Assembly: GCF_016859285.1 (NCBI RefSeq)
Contig: NC_053400.1
Location: 24,966,001 to 25,030,000, forward strand
From: Xiphias gladius
Taxonomy: Eukaryota; Chordata; Actinopteri; Istiophoriformes; Xiphiidae
DNA length: 64,000 nucleotides
Direction: 5' to 3'
Shown here: positions 1-12,876 of the stretch, piece by piece
Layout of the letters: each line of letters starts with the position of its first letter
Numbering within the stretch: position 1 is the first letter of the stretch
Made by a program: the position numbers and the translations under genes
Notes under the pieces: model-generated
The model's input: the letters and a program-made list of their open reading frames with translations, nothing else
Told to the model about the DNA's origin: nothing
The model's database searches: none

Positions 1-1780
1 TCCCTCTTGTTTCCGGTCGCGGGTCCCCCTCTCTACCACGCACCTTCTGTCTGCAGCACGTGCGGGTAATAATGACAGGGAAATGGGTTCAATACAAGGG
101 TTCAAAGAGCACCGCGCCCCGGGGCCATGACGGCTCTTAAGAGGCAGGACTTGGGAAATAAATGACATTTAGGGAATAAGGCAGGTTTTGCATAAAGTGA
201 CATTCAGGTGGCAAGGCGTAATTTTTGAATGTGGTGAAACATATCGTGTAGACATTGAGTGTTTTGATCATTTTAGCGCTACACTTTATCAGTATGGATG
301 GCAACCGGAGCAGGGGCAACGCAACTACAGGGTTAAGCCATAGTCAGCTTTGTTTTGAAGACGTCTTCAAATTTCCGTCCAGAGCTTCCAACACACCAAC
401 TACAAGGACAGAGTATGATTGAATTAAGTGCCCCTTAATAGAATTTGATGATTGTAGACTGTAAATCTCTTACAGTACAGACTTGTTGCTTGTTTTGTTT
501 TTGTGTGCGGCACAGTGGACTAATCCAGATGTTACAAACTACCTCCAGTCGGTGCTAAAAGGGTGAAGCATCATATCAAACACAAACAGCTGGCAATCAC
601 AGCCATCCTCTGAGTGACTTTTAGGGCTCTGCAGTCATATTAAGAGTCACATATGCAGGTTCTTGCTCCAGTCAAACTCTCTCATCAGACGTCCTCGGTG
701 TCTGCAAACTGATGCTTTTAGCTCTGGTTGGCACATGGCTGATGACTGATGCCCTGTAAAGATCGGCTACAGTGAGAGGAAGGACGTTTTTTAAGTCTTG
801 ATCAAAATAAAGCTGCAGAGTGGCAGAGTGAACGCTTTCAGGCTGTTTGAACGCCTCAGATGTGTGTTCATTTGTGTCCATAAAAGTCAGAGTGGACTCT
901 CTGGGAAACATGGCACAGTAAAAATTGATTTGTTATTAGTGATAAGTTCTGGATCGCTTACAAAAACAAACAAAAAAAGTTGAGGAGAAATTTGATTATT
1001 GGTGAATTTGGAAAGTTGAAGCAGTGTAAATAAACACGTTTATGGAGGCACACTACAGTTACTACTTGTTCAACTACACAGGGCTCGACTTTTTTAATGA
1101 AATTTGATAAAGTACCCAAATGATCAATCTGGCATTCTACTGACTTCAGCTGTTCCACCAATTTGGATGATATTGTGCTCTCATTGAAGCTTCTATCACA
1201 GATTGAAAGTTCTTCCATCCTGTATGTACGTTAAACAGTTATCTATTAGTCAAAGGAAAATACACTTGGGGAGTCACAACAAAGGGATGACACTTGACGG
1301 TAGACTTAGTCTGTTTTAATGATCGTAATTTTAAAAGTGCGACCACAGGATTCAAGTGGAATGATGGCACAGGTCTTTGTATCATCTAGCCTTCACTAGC
1401 TCCAGAGATTTGTGTTTTTAAAGATCTGAAGATCTAAATATCTATTTTAATAGTCATGTTTTCAATGCATAGACATCTGGATTGTTTCATTATCCATTTC
1501 TCCTCTAGACTACAAAAAAAAAAAAAAAAAACTTTTTGGTTGTCTTCAAGCTCTAGTTTTTTGTTAACAAATACTACAATAAGAAGATGTGCGCTGGCAG
1601 ACTTTGACCTGTGTTTTATGTGTGTGCCCCATACAAATATGAATCTATATCCAAGCATACATACCCATTTTTTAGCTGTCAGTAGCTACATGACAAGAGG
1701 TCAGCCCCTCAAGATCAAATATTTTTCTTACTAAATGACGGATTTATTAGACAAATAAGTTGTTCGTCTGAATCTGAACC
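1..1780. other. Gene-free stretch
   Basis: No supported gene. The only clear low-complexity tract is an A run at about 1514-1531. The first 120 bp are GC-richer and may belong to a regulatory element cut by the window edge. Confidence 0.5.
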
Positions 1781-1993
1781 CTCTGTGATTGAAATATACC
1801 CCTGTGTCAACAGCCTCGCCTCTCAAAGCGGGTCCCGGGCGATGGAGGGCTGCCACGGCGGATTACTGAGCAAATATAAGTGGGAAATGAGTGCAGATCT
1901 GGGGGATCTACCCATCCACATCCCCGGTTTGACATTTCCGTCCAAAGGCCAACCTCCCTGCGCATTGTTAGATCAACGCAGCCTTCGATGGGA

Positions 1994-2026
<33 letters not shown>

Positions 2027-3130
2027 GGTCTTATGATACTGCACAAGTAGAACTTTCAAAAACAAAGGCCATAATTGAAAAAAAAAAAACAAAACCGAGT
2101 CAACGCGGTATGTGTGCGCCCTCCATTTCTTTTTACTTTATCGAGTAGCGTCGTAATTGTAATGATGCCATCCATCTTAACCTGTGCGCCTAACAGCTGC
2201 GATTAGGGTAGGCCCACTCCCTTCCGCTCACAGCTATGGCCCCCCCCAAAAAAAAAAAAAAAAAAAAAGTCGTGCGCTCGTAAATCTAAGCGCCCGCGTT
2301 ACCATAACGTGCGATGAAATCATTATTTGGCAACGTGGTGTCAGAGACTCTCTCATCTCGTCTGTCAGGAATCCAATTTCCTTTTATTTACATCCACGGT
2401 ATAGATTAATTAGTCCCCCGACCAGTAGCCTGAAGGAATTAAGTTATGAGATCCTTTGGTGGACTCCGTGATTAATCCATCGCGGCCCATGCAAAGAATA
2501 CGAAGGAAGGAAGAAGGAAGGCGAGGAGGTGAGGCGATTAATGGAGAGCGGGCGGGACCGCAAACATTGTTACATAATAGTAATAATACAAATACAAATA
2601 CGAAAAATAATAATTCATAGTTTAAGAAAATGTTACAGCGAGCGTTTATTTTTTTATGTGATCAATTTGAAATTTAAGGCCGTTTTCTTTGCTGTAAGGC
2701 TCAGACGGGACACCCAAAGCATCATGGGATGGGACAAGTGGAAGTGAGTGTGTGTGTGTGTGGGGGGGGGGGGTCACCTAAATGATCTAGGCATAAATAT
2801 ATGGGGAAGGCCCTTTCCGGCCCAGGCTATAATCGGAGGCCCATACGATCAGCCAGTGCCGCGGCACCACTATCGATAGAGCTTTAAGGGTTATGATATC
2901 GGCGAAGTTACTGATGAAATATCCCCCCTGATTAATAGAGGACTCTGTCGTAACGGGCTGACATGTGGTAGGCGAGGCAGCTGGGGACGGTACCTCAGGC
3001 ATCCCCTACGGCCATTAACATATTAGAGGCTATTGTGCAGGCAGACAGTCGGACTTCATCCAGCGCCCCCGTGCAGGGAGACAGCACCCCAGAGCTGTTT
3101 GATATAGGCTTTCAATAATGCATCACTCTT
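1781..3130. other. Candidate regulatory (conserved non-coding) region downstream of pou4f1
   Basis: Balanced base composition, little repeat, and motifs such as GATTAATCCATC, GATTAATAGAGG and CCATTAACATATTAG set this apart from its AT-rich neighbours. It contains a T29 run (about 1998-2026) and a CCC-A20 tract (about 2240-2268). Frames here are short and show no codon pattern. Conservation is inferred only. Confidence 0.25.
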
Positions 3131-3712
3131 CAATCCGCCAACGGAGCTGTTCGTGGTGCTGAAATTACTGCCGTGCGGCGCGCGCGGTGCCGCGCGTGGA
3201 GTGTGTTCAGTGCCAGCGGTGTTGTGTTACTCTCGGCAGGTAGTGTTGGATGGGGAAACTTGGGACTCGTCAGATAAAAAAAAAACAGAAAAAAAACAAA
3301 AACAAAAAAAAACGACACGGGTAGATAGAGAAGTCGGAGTTTATTTAGAATTGTTCGATGTTGAAAAACCGAAATCGGGAAACCTGCGGTTAAGCCGGTT
3401 GAGCAGAAAAGTTTCTCGCCCAGACGTTTTCTCCGGATCAGTCTGTGCCGCGATAAAAATACAAAAACACATCTGGGGCAAAAATATTCCGGAGTTTTTC
3501 AGGAGTAACGACAATACGTTTCCTCGGAGCTACTTTTTTTGTTGTTGTTGTTGTTGTTTTGTTTTTTTATTTCCCCACTTTCCTTCCAGTCGTCCGCACA
3601 CTGGCATCATTTCTCACAAACCGTGAAGAATAAAGCGACGCAAACGGTGTGGGAGTATTGCAATTGTTCTACAACCAACCCCGACATCGCAGATCAATGC
3701 TAAACGTTGTAA

Positions 3713-3713
3713 A

Positions 3714-3744
<31 letters not shown>
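3713..3744. repeat. AAT microsatellite
   Basis: About ten perfect AAT/ATA units. Confidence 0.9.
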
Positions 3745-3747
<3 letters not shown>

Positions 3748-4343
3748 CCAGCTGTTACCGATTAACAAAGAGAATAAAATAAAACTAAAAATGCTCTACT
3801 CACGTCAAGGAGTGGCTCGCCCCTGTGTCCGTGTGGCCAAACGCTCAAGAGGAGCGAAGGGCAGCAGCTTTCTCTGCCGTTTAACGGCGGCTGCCTTCAT
3901 CCGCCCGCTTCCCCCGAAACTCACCGGTGGCTGTCTGAAAATGCTGCATTTTATATCAGCAAACGCCAATTAATATTGCATTACCTGCATCTGAAAAATG
4001 AATTTTGTAAAGGCAGGGCCCAGCGAGAAACAGCTGGAAGTAAAGAGTGGACGGAAATATTTGGAGGGGGGGGTCGGGGGTCACAACAGTGGTCATTTTA
4101 AATAAACAAATCAACTTTTCCTCTTCCCTTTAATTTCCTCTCTCCCCCCCCTCTCTCTCTCTCTCTCAGGTGTCAAGGGGAGACGCTTCGATGTCGCTGT
4201 TGAGTTCATCGGACTCTGCTGTGAAACTTCATTAAATGTTGATTGTTGGGCCCGGATCACCACAGTTTGAAAAGGCGGTAACTTCATCCTAGCGAAGAAT
4301 TCCGGACACACATTTGACGGCCTGCTCTGCTGTAATGAAGCCT

Positions 4344-4345
<2 letters not shown>

Positions 4346-4411
<66 letters not shown>
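4346..4411. repeat. GT microsatellite
   Basis: About 66 bases of uninterrupted TG. Confidence 0.95.
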
Positions 4412-4412
<1 letters not shown>

Positions 4413-5517
4413 AAACAATCAAATATATTGGCAACTAAAACACAATAGCTCAATTACCAATTTTACTCACTGATGAGTTAAAAATTATAGTTGTTTGAAA
4501 ATATAAAATAATACATAATAAAAGTTTGATTCTATTATTATTATTATTATTATATTTATAAATATATGATTAAACATAATTATATCGTTGTTATGCTTTG
4601 AATCCAATAAAAAAATGAATCAAAGGTTAAAGAACAAGAGGCGGAAATCCTGACAATCCTCATCCTTGATGTGGTTTGAATCGAGACTCCATGCTTCCCA
4701 AATTTATGCCATTTTACTTGACCATTAAAAGAGACAATCTTTGAAGACGCCCATTATTTCGACTGATCAACGTCTTGTCTCGATGCTGCCGAAAACGGTC
4801 AAATCGAGCAATTTTGCGCGCCACCGGAAAATAAATCAAAGCACGCCTCGATGTGCGTCGAGTTGTGGCCACAATAAATGCCATTACATCCGCAGGGAGA
4901 GCTGAATAATTAGGCTATGTTCAGCGTGGGCCCAATCACAACCAGGAAAAGCGTGGTTTTCTTTCTTCAGTTTATTAGAAGATTGCTGGAACACACCTCC
5001 CCGTTGGATTTGGCTTACAGGGTGAACAGTACCAATGAAAGTCAGAGGACAGCGGAGGAGAGGGTGGAGAAGTTGTGAGAGAGGGAAGGAGACAGTGGGA
5101 CATTTTCCAGGATGCACGCGTCGCCGCAGTTTTGTAAACATACCTGTGCACAAAGTAAAATATTACTTACACAACCTTTCCGTAACAATGAACACGACAA
5201 ACAACGTGGTGATCGTAATGTGAAAACAGGCATTTAACAGTGACTTACACCATCCACGAAATAAAGGTCTGTCAGTAGACAGCTCTACTGTACGCAGTGA
5301 TTCTTTTTCCAATGCATAGAGCGTTTGCACTGCAAACGGAAACACGGGACACAAAATTCAGGGTTGTTTTTTTTTTTTTTTTTTTTTTTTTTCTCTTTTC
5401 CTTTTTCATTGTGATCCTCTCCTCGATGAAGCACGCGAGGCTTCCGTGCCCCCCCCCCCCCCAATCTGTTTGAAACTTTGCCCCGGTGATGCCCAATGGT
5501 GTCGGCAGACCCTATAA

Positions 5518-5523
5518 TTTATT
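5518..5523 (-). terminator. pou4f1: Candidate pou4f1 polyadenylation signal
   Basis: AATAAA on the minus strand is the first canonical signal below the exon 2 copies. It lies about 0.76 kb beyond the stop codon of the truncated copy, and about 2.5 kb beyond the stop of the complete copy because of the duplication. No other evidence of 3' end formation was found. Confidence 0.3.
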
Positions 5524-6213
5524 TCCAAAAAGACAGGAGCTCACCTCTGATACGTGATAGAGTGAAGTCTGTATATACAAAACCATTTCGACTGATAACT
5601 GATCTATAAACCTAAAGGGTCCTTTGTGCAAATTCAAAATAAATATATCTATAGATGTGACAGCCTATAGAGGCTAAATTACTGCCCGTGAATTAGGATT
5701 TCATGCAGGCCTAAAAATCTTTTTTCGTTAGCCATAAACGTTTTACAACTAAATTTGAGTTTATAGCAGCCTCCAAAGAAGAAGAAGAAATGAGCAGATG
5801 AGGAAATGAACAGATTCATGAATTATTCTATACCAACAACGACAAAAAATGAAACCAAAAACACAGTTCAACAATCAATGAGGTAATTCGTAAATGGCTA
5901 TACTTCAAATAATAGGCCTATTAGGAGAAAATAACTCGCTATAGTATCAAGCAAATTACCTCTTTCCACATGTTTTTGAAAGGCAATGTCGACGTCGCTA
6001 AACGTTTCCCTCGTAACAACTGAGCGAGATTTGTGTAATCTGTTATTTGCATACTTCACATTCACCGATAACGTGAAAATAAACAAGATATATGAAGCCT
6101 TGTAAAATGGGTGTCTAAAGCCCATTGTGCACCAACGTGTAAAATCGCTGGAGACAAAAGACTGAAAATGGTGTCTTAGTGTCCCTTGGTCCCCAAATTC
6201 AGTCACACAACTT
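5524..6213 (-). other. pou4f1: Presumed distal 3' untranslated region of pou4f1
   Basis: This is unique-looking, AT-rich sequence between the TTG tract and the first AATAAA. No reading frame of interest is seen. It is assigned to the 3' untranslated region only by position. Confidence 0.3.
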
Positions 6214-6226
6214 TTGTTGTTGTTGT

Positions 6227-6257
<31 letters not shown>

Positions 6258-6279
6258 CGTTGTTTTCTTCCTTTGCCCG

Positions 6280-7977
<1,698 letters not shown>

Positions 7978-7999
7978 CGTTGTTTTCTTCCTTTGCCCG

Positions 8000-8977
8000 T
8001 CAGTGAGCAGCTGAAAATTTCAACCTCTTCTGCTTCTGTCTTTGGTTACAAAACCACACTCGCACCACATTTTTTTTCAGGTCCAACTTTTCCGCTATAG
8101 CTGCTATTTTCTCGGACGACGGCCGAGGCTGTACGGCGAAGTAAGCCTCCAAAGACCTCTTTTCTGGGGCCGCTATCGAGGTCCTCTTGCGTTTCTTTTC
8201 CCCACCGTTGAAAATGTCCGGTTTGCTCATTTTCTCCCTCTGGGCCCCCTCGGCCTCCTCCAGCCAGGCCTGGAGGATAGGTTTGAGCGCAATCATGTTG
8301 TTGTGGGAGAGAGTTAACGACTCGAATCGACAAATTGTACTTTGGCTCAGTGATCCCACGCCGGGGATTTTGAGATTAGCCAGAGCACTGCCCACGTCCG
8401 CCTGGGTCACCCCCAGCTTGATCCTCCGCTGTTTGAAGCGCTCCGCGAAAGCCTCCAGCTCCCTTGGGTCTGTGTCCGAGTCATTGATTGAGGGGAGTCC
8501 GGTGTTAGTGAGCCCTGGGCCGCCTTGACTCACCCCGTGGTGGCCCGGTAAGAGCCCGTGGTGGGTGAGAGGCGAGTTCATGCTCATAGCCTGGTGGGAG
8601 AGGTGACCCAAGCCGTGCATGTGAGAGTGCGAGTGGGCAGAGGAGGTGGAGATGAGCCCTCCGCCGCCACCTCCGCCGCCTCCTCCGCCGGCCCCGTCGT
8701 GCGCACTGGACATAAGAGTGAGGGACGGCGAGCTGATGTGGTCCATGATGTCCGGGGGCTCCAGGTTCTGGTGGTGGTGGTGGTGATGGTGATGATGGTG
8801 GTGGGCCAGTGGCACGGTGGACGTCGACGAGCACGGCACTGTGCTCATTGTGTGGTAGGTTGCGTCGGGCTTGAACGGATGCGTCTTGCCCTGGGACACG
8901 GCGATGTCCACGGCCGCCAAAGCCTCAGCCCGGGCCAGTAGGGTCTCATCCAGGCTGGCAAATATGTTACTCTGCAG
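8000..8977 (-). CDS. pou4f1: pou4f1 coding exon 2 (complete copy)
   Basis: This exon carries 325 codons plus TGA. The acceptor is a long T run on the minus strand (the + strand A run at about 8994-9012) followed by CCCTTGCAG, and the exon begins LQSNIFASLDETL. It encodes the second half of the POU-IV box, the His and Gly runs, and both DNA-binding domains without a break. The first 27 bp after the stop run straight into a CAA-rich 3' untranslated region. Confidence 0.94.
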   Translation of the reverse strand: MQSNIFASLDETLLARAEALAAVDIAVSQGKTHPFKPDATYHTMSTVPCSSTSTVPLAHHHHHHHHHHHQNLEPPDIMDHISSPSLTLMSSAHDGAGGGGGGGGGGGLISTSSAHSHSHMHGLGHLSHQAMSMNSPLTHHGLLPGHHGVSQGGPGLTNTGLPSINDSDTDPRELEAFAERFKQRRIKLGVTQADVGSALANLKIPGVGSLSQSTICRFESLTLSHNNMIALKPILQAWLEEAEGAQREKMSKPDIFNGGEKKRKRTSIAAPEKRSLEAYFAVQPRPSSEKIAAIAEKLDLKKNVVRVWFCNQRQKQKRLKFSAAH

Positions 8978-9538
8978 CTGCAAGGGCGAAAATTAAAAAA
9001 AAAAAAAAAAAAGGAGCGGGAGGGAGAATGGAGGGGTGCGAAATGGCCAAGAAAGGAGGAAAGACAAGGAGAAGAAAGGGAGAGGGCAGAAAAAAAGAGG
9101 AAAAACATAAATAAATGTATCTGTCAGTCGAGACTTTTGGCAACACATAACACAGCCGGAGTATTCCTTCAGAAGCGGCAAGTCATAAAAATTAATACAA
9201 AAAGAGTAAAGCCAGGCTTTGCGTGAGCATGCTTTCAACAAGATCACAGACTCTTCGAGTGATTGTCGTGGAATACATGAAAAAAACATTAAGTGCGCGT
9301 CTTGGCTGAATGTGCCTTGGAGCAGCTCTTGTTATTACGCGCAGACAGCGTTCGGCGCTACATGCAGCCTAAGCACGAAAAAGGACAAAGTCGAAGTTTT
9401 GGGGGGATCATTTACCTGTGGAGTTTGTAGACAGGCTCTCCTTATAGCTTCCGAGCTGGAATGCAGGGTGGTGTACTTGTGCTCGGGCAGAGAGGGATGC
9501 ATGGCGAAGTGCGGCTGTTTGCTGTTCATGGACATCAT
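8000..9538 (-). CDS. pou4f1: POU domain, class 4, transcription factor 1 (Brn3a)
   Basis: A nuclear transcription factor that binds AT-rich sites through a POU-specific domain and a homeodomain; in vertebrates it specifies sensory ganglion, retinal ganglion and habenular neurons. Two exons join in phase 0: 9538-9416 and 8977-8000, with a 438-bp intron (GT at 9415-9414; CAG at 8980-8978). The product is 366 residues. It has the N-terminal MMSMNSKQPHFAMHP block, a POU-IV box split across the intron (about 27-70), an 11-His run (100-110), an 11-Gly run, a POU-specific domain (about 209-285) and a homeodomain (about 302-361) with WFCNQRQKQKR in helix 3. The doublet ATGATG at 9538 was chosen because the family protein starts MMSMNS; the upstream in-frame TTG is not a plausible start. 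The C terminus ends KFSAAH where human POU4F1 ends KFSATY. POU4F1 over POU4F2/3 is supported by the His/Gly runs and by obi1 next door. A truncated copy of exon 2 lies immediately downstream. Confidence 0.95.
8978..9415 (-). other. pou4f1: pou4f1 intron 1
   Basis: This 438-bp intron has a GTAAAT donor and a TTGCAG acceptor. A run of 18-19 A at about 8994-9012 forms the polypyrimidine tract on the transcribed strand. The middle (about 9012-9110) is purine-rich on the + strand. Nothing else was recognised. Confidence 0.85.
9416..9538 (-). CDS. pou4f1: pou4f1 coding exon 1
   Basis: This exon holds 41 codons, from ATGATGTCC to a CAG followed by the donor GTAAAT. It ends with SSSEAIRRACLQTPQ, the first half of the POU-IV box, and the phase-0 break matches the family's known exon boundary. 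The frame runs on into the intron after the donor, but that extension has no family resemblance. Confidence 0.93.
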
Positions 9539-9930
9539 CTTGGCGAGCTTCTCCAATTAAAGTGCACGGGAAAGAAGAGGGGGGAACGGCTACGCGAGCT
9601 GGAAAATAGTCATAGATACACAGTGATCCTTTGCCTATCCGGTAGTGATGCAGTGCAGTTCGCTGTGTAGTGCGCCGAGTGCAGCCTTGAGCCCGGAGAT
9701 CACAGAGATGCCTGCAGTCTCTCAGACGCACTTATCTGTCTACTGTTTCCCACTGCTGGGGATGAGAGGCTCTTACACCTGAGCGCCTCAGATCTCGTCA
9801 AGCCCCTGCTCGGCTGCTCTCGCGAGACATAAACTGCCAGAACAGTGAACGGGCTGACAAATAAAAGCCGCTCACAGGGCAGGCAGTAACATCTGGAGAC
9901 TAGACGCCCTGCGTTTTTAAGGGGCTCACT
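9539..9930 (-). promoter_or_regulatory. pou4f1: pou4f1 5' untranslated region and proximal promoter
   Basis: This GC-moderate region lies directly upstream of the start codon. It holds the palindrome TCTCGCGAGA at 9818-9827. A weak TATA-like CTTAAAAA on the minus strand at about 9921-9914 could place a start site some 350 bp from the ATG. The transcription start cannot be fixed from sequence. Confidence 0.4.
9818..9827. promoter_or_regulatory. TCTCGCGAGA (CGCG-element) promoter motif
   Basis: A perfect 10-bp palindrome about 280 bp upstream of the pou4f1 ATG. This motif is a known CpG-promoter element, bound by BANP in published work and earlier linked to ZBTB33. Function here is inferred from the exact match and the promoter position. 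Confidence 0.5.
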
Positions 9931-11348
9931 CCGCTCCATCCAGCCGCGGAACTGCGCCGCTCCCAGCGTCTTTAGGCCCGATTCTGGACTTACGAGGCCG
10001 TAAACCACTGATTTAACGCTCTTTATTTTAGCAGCGAACCATTTTAGACTGGACTTTATCCGTCTGATCTCAGGAAGTTGGTTTCCTAGGGCATTATTAG
10101 GAAGTAATGTTTCAGAAATATGAGTAAGCATCCATTATGTTCAGTATATATTAAATATCAACGTAAACAGGGACACAGAAAAACAGCATGGAAATGGTGC
10201 AGTCACTATAGAAATAATTGACACTTCTATATTTATTTAATTGACTCCACCAGTTGTTTACACCCGTGCCAAACGTTTAAATGTGTAGGTTACACAGTTT
10301 GCCAGTAGACTCTTTTCTCGGCCCACTGGCCCGTCTCTCATCTTAACCCTTGGAAGTAATGAAGCCAGATGAGCACTAAACAAATTGATTTAATGCACCA
10401 GCGTAACCTTGTACACAGTCTTTACCTAAATTAATTAATCCCAATGAATTAACACTTCATTTATTCAAACCACAGCGGTTACGCAATTAAAATTTCATGC
10501 AGCGATTAGAGGTATGTGAAATATACATGATATCGTTAAATTTGCATAATAAATAAGGCGCTTTCCGCTACAGTGGAATTACTGTTGTGTGGGGTCTCTA
10601 ATGTGCGTCGCTATAGGCTACAACATGCTCTCGTCGGCATGAATAGGCCAAGCTTTTTCGACTTTTAATGGCAGCAAATTAGTAACTGTTAGTTTAATGT
10701 AAATGCAAATCATTAGGAAAAGTAGCACAAAAGAGTAATATGATTTTAAAAAAAAAAACTATTAGCTTGTCCTCTAAATATTCATCACGATTTCCTCTAA
10801 GAATCAAAATATGGAAAAGTCGCCACTGAATATTAGTTCAATACAGCCCATGGCAGTCCATGACTGATTGTCACTGATTCAGTTTTTAGGTGACCTGAAA
10901 CATGGAAAAGATGAAAGAAAATGCTGACAAAAAGCAGAGGAGAAAATTAAGCTTCATACATTCTCATTGCATTACTATTTTATTTCCTAACACATTCTTA
11001 CAACGCAGTATTTAATTCAAAATATCATTGTTTTTCATGATAGTCATGTTCATCTGTCTTCAGCATTGCATATCAGCATAAAAAGATTGCCATGTTTACT
11101 GAATCGCTCGAAATGACCAACAAATACAAGTGGGCTGAGAGTTTGTTTGGAAAATGTCTCAGCACCAAAAGTGATGCACTAGAGTATAACAAAGAACTCA
11201 TACAAGTGTTTGTTCAGTTAGAACACAGATTCATTTTCAGAGTGTCAAGACTGGCCTTAAAAGCTATCTAACTGCCACCAAGACCTACAAGTAGACTACA
11301 CGAAAAACTGACAGACAAACATTTACGCCTGAGCATCACAGTCACAAA
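9931..11348. other. Intergenic region between obi1 and pou4f1
   Basis: About 1.4 kb with no gene and no recognised transposon. AT-rich homeodomain-like sites cluster at about 10380-10560. This is the natural place for proximal pou4f1 regulatory elements, although no boundary can be drawn. Confidence 0.45.
10544..10554 (+). promoter_or_regulatory. Candidate POU4 (Brn3) binding site
   Basis: GCATAATAAAT differs in one base from the GCATAATTAAT type of Brn3 consensus. It lies about 1 kb upstream of the pou4f1 start codon. Brn3a autoregulation is established in mammals, so a self-binding site here is plausible but unproven. Confidence 0.25.
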
Positions 11349-11354
11349 TTTATT
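11349..11354 (-). terminator. obi1: obi1 polyadenylation signal
   Basis: AATAAA on the minus strand, about 112 bp after the obi1 stop codon, followed within about 45 bases by a GT/T-rich stretch typical of a downstream element. A second AATAAA lies at 10979-10984. Confidence 0.55.
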
Positions 11355-11465
11355 ATGAAGCAACACGAAGTCAATGTCTCCAGCCATGTGTGGTCGTGAA
11401 GCCTGACCAAAACACACTGCAGTGTATGGCACAGTGAGAACACACAGGTTCAGCTTGTAAAACCT

Positions 11466-12876
11466 TCACATGAGCTTTGAAAGTTTGGTGGGACTGCTTG
11501 TGTTGAAGGGACTGTGAGACTTTCTCTTAGTTGGCTGGCTGATGTTGAGTGTGTGTCGGTCTCTTGTTGTGTTCGCAGGTTTACCGGTGCAGCTGGAGGA
11601 GGAGGATGGGGAGGAGGAGGAGGAGGAGGGGGAGGAGGAGGAGGGGTTTACATGATCGTGGCCTTTGCTTGCTGGACTGAGAGAGCCAGAGGGACCAGCC
11701 TTATTCTCTTCCAGCGGATCAAAAAGTAAATCAAAAGACAGCTCTTCAGTCTGGGAGGGCCCTCCAGCCCCTGCACAGCCCGAAACATGGGCACCGCTCT
11801 CCCTGCCCGACACCAGCGCAGCCAAACCTTCATCTGCAGAGCCTTTTGGAGCCACTTTGTCACTCAAGGTGCCATCCGTGTTGTCACTCGCTGGATGTTT
11901 CTTCTGGTCACGCTGTATCACAGCTTTGCTACCGTGGCTTGACAAGACATCAGGACAGGTTTGTGGTTCTGGGACAAGAGTGTTGTCCAAGTCTGTTGGC
12001 GGGGAGGAGGCCAGGGAGAGCTGCGATCCCCGGCTACTGGAACTCTCTCCATCCAGCATCATGGAGTCCAACTCTGAGATTTTGTCCAGGTAAGCTGCAT
12101 CCATGGAGGCCTCGCTGGACATCTGGAAACTATCAGGCTCATCAGCGACCACATTAGTGGATGTGGTTCCTTTATCTGAGCGCTCTTTAGTCGGACCTGG
12201 ACATGGATGGTCATCAGAATTAGATCGCTGCCAACCACCCCAGAAGATCGACTTTGAGGGTTCCGTGTCAGTGTCTGGAGTCCCGCATTTGGGGAAGTTG
12301 TCAAGGCTGCTGAACTGACTCTCCATCGTGCTGTTACTCTTGCCAAGACTAGGAAAATCTTCAAAATCAAGCCTCCTCAGATAAGACACAGGTTTAAATG
12401 CAACTTTCTTTTCACGGATGCCAGGGCTTCTCAGAGTCAGGGAACGGAAAGCAGAGGATGGAGTGGTGGGCAAAAAGTCAGAGGAGGTGCTTTCCAAGTC
12501 CTCGTTTTTCTGCTCTGCAGTCGGATTCTTATTAAACTCTTTGCGATCTGTAGATGGCATGAACATCAAACTGTGATTTCTAGCAAACGTTGGACATTCT
12601 GCCTCTGGATGGCTGCAGATTGACTCCCTCTCTTTGTCACTCAAGCTTCTCATCATCATATTGATTTTCTGTTGCTGTGAGAGAGCCTCTGACCCAGCCT
12701 TGCTACTCCCACATGCTTCCTGCGCTTCAGGACATCTCTCCTCAGACTTTTTGACCCGAGACTCCAGGTCCTCAATGTACTGGTCACTGCGCTCCAGAGC
12801 CTTCTTCAAGTGGTCCACATCACGCTCATACTGCTGGATTTTAGCTTCTAGTGCTGCCACTGTATAACGACCAAAC
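11466..12876 (-). CDS. obi1: obi1 coding exon 6 (C-terminal 470 residues)
   Basis: 1411 nt. The acceptor TTTCCCCAG is followed by the last base of the split Lys codon and FGRYTVAALEAK. It holds the last coiled coil, a long acidic and Ser-rich disordered region, the conserved SSEASMDAAYLDK block, a Ser run broken by single Pro residues, and the basic tail. The Ser run comes from a TCC-type repeat seen as GGA on the + strand at about 11595-11646. Confidence 0.94.

Larger units (their letters stand above)
3131..5517. other. Gene-free stretch with microsatellites
   Basis: It holds TTG (about 3540-3557), AAT (about 3713-3744), GT (4346-4411), T (about 5366-5392) and C (about 5449-5462) tracts. 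No gene seen. Confidence 0.55.

Noticed and set aside
3153-3626. 157-residue open frame on the + strand
   Set aside because: Composition is dominated by A and T runs (poly-Lys, poly-Cys/Phe); no domain, splice context or family resemblance.
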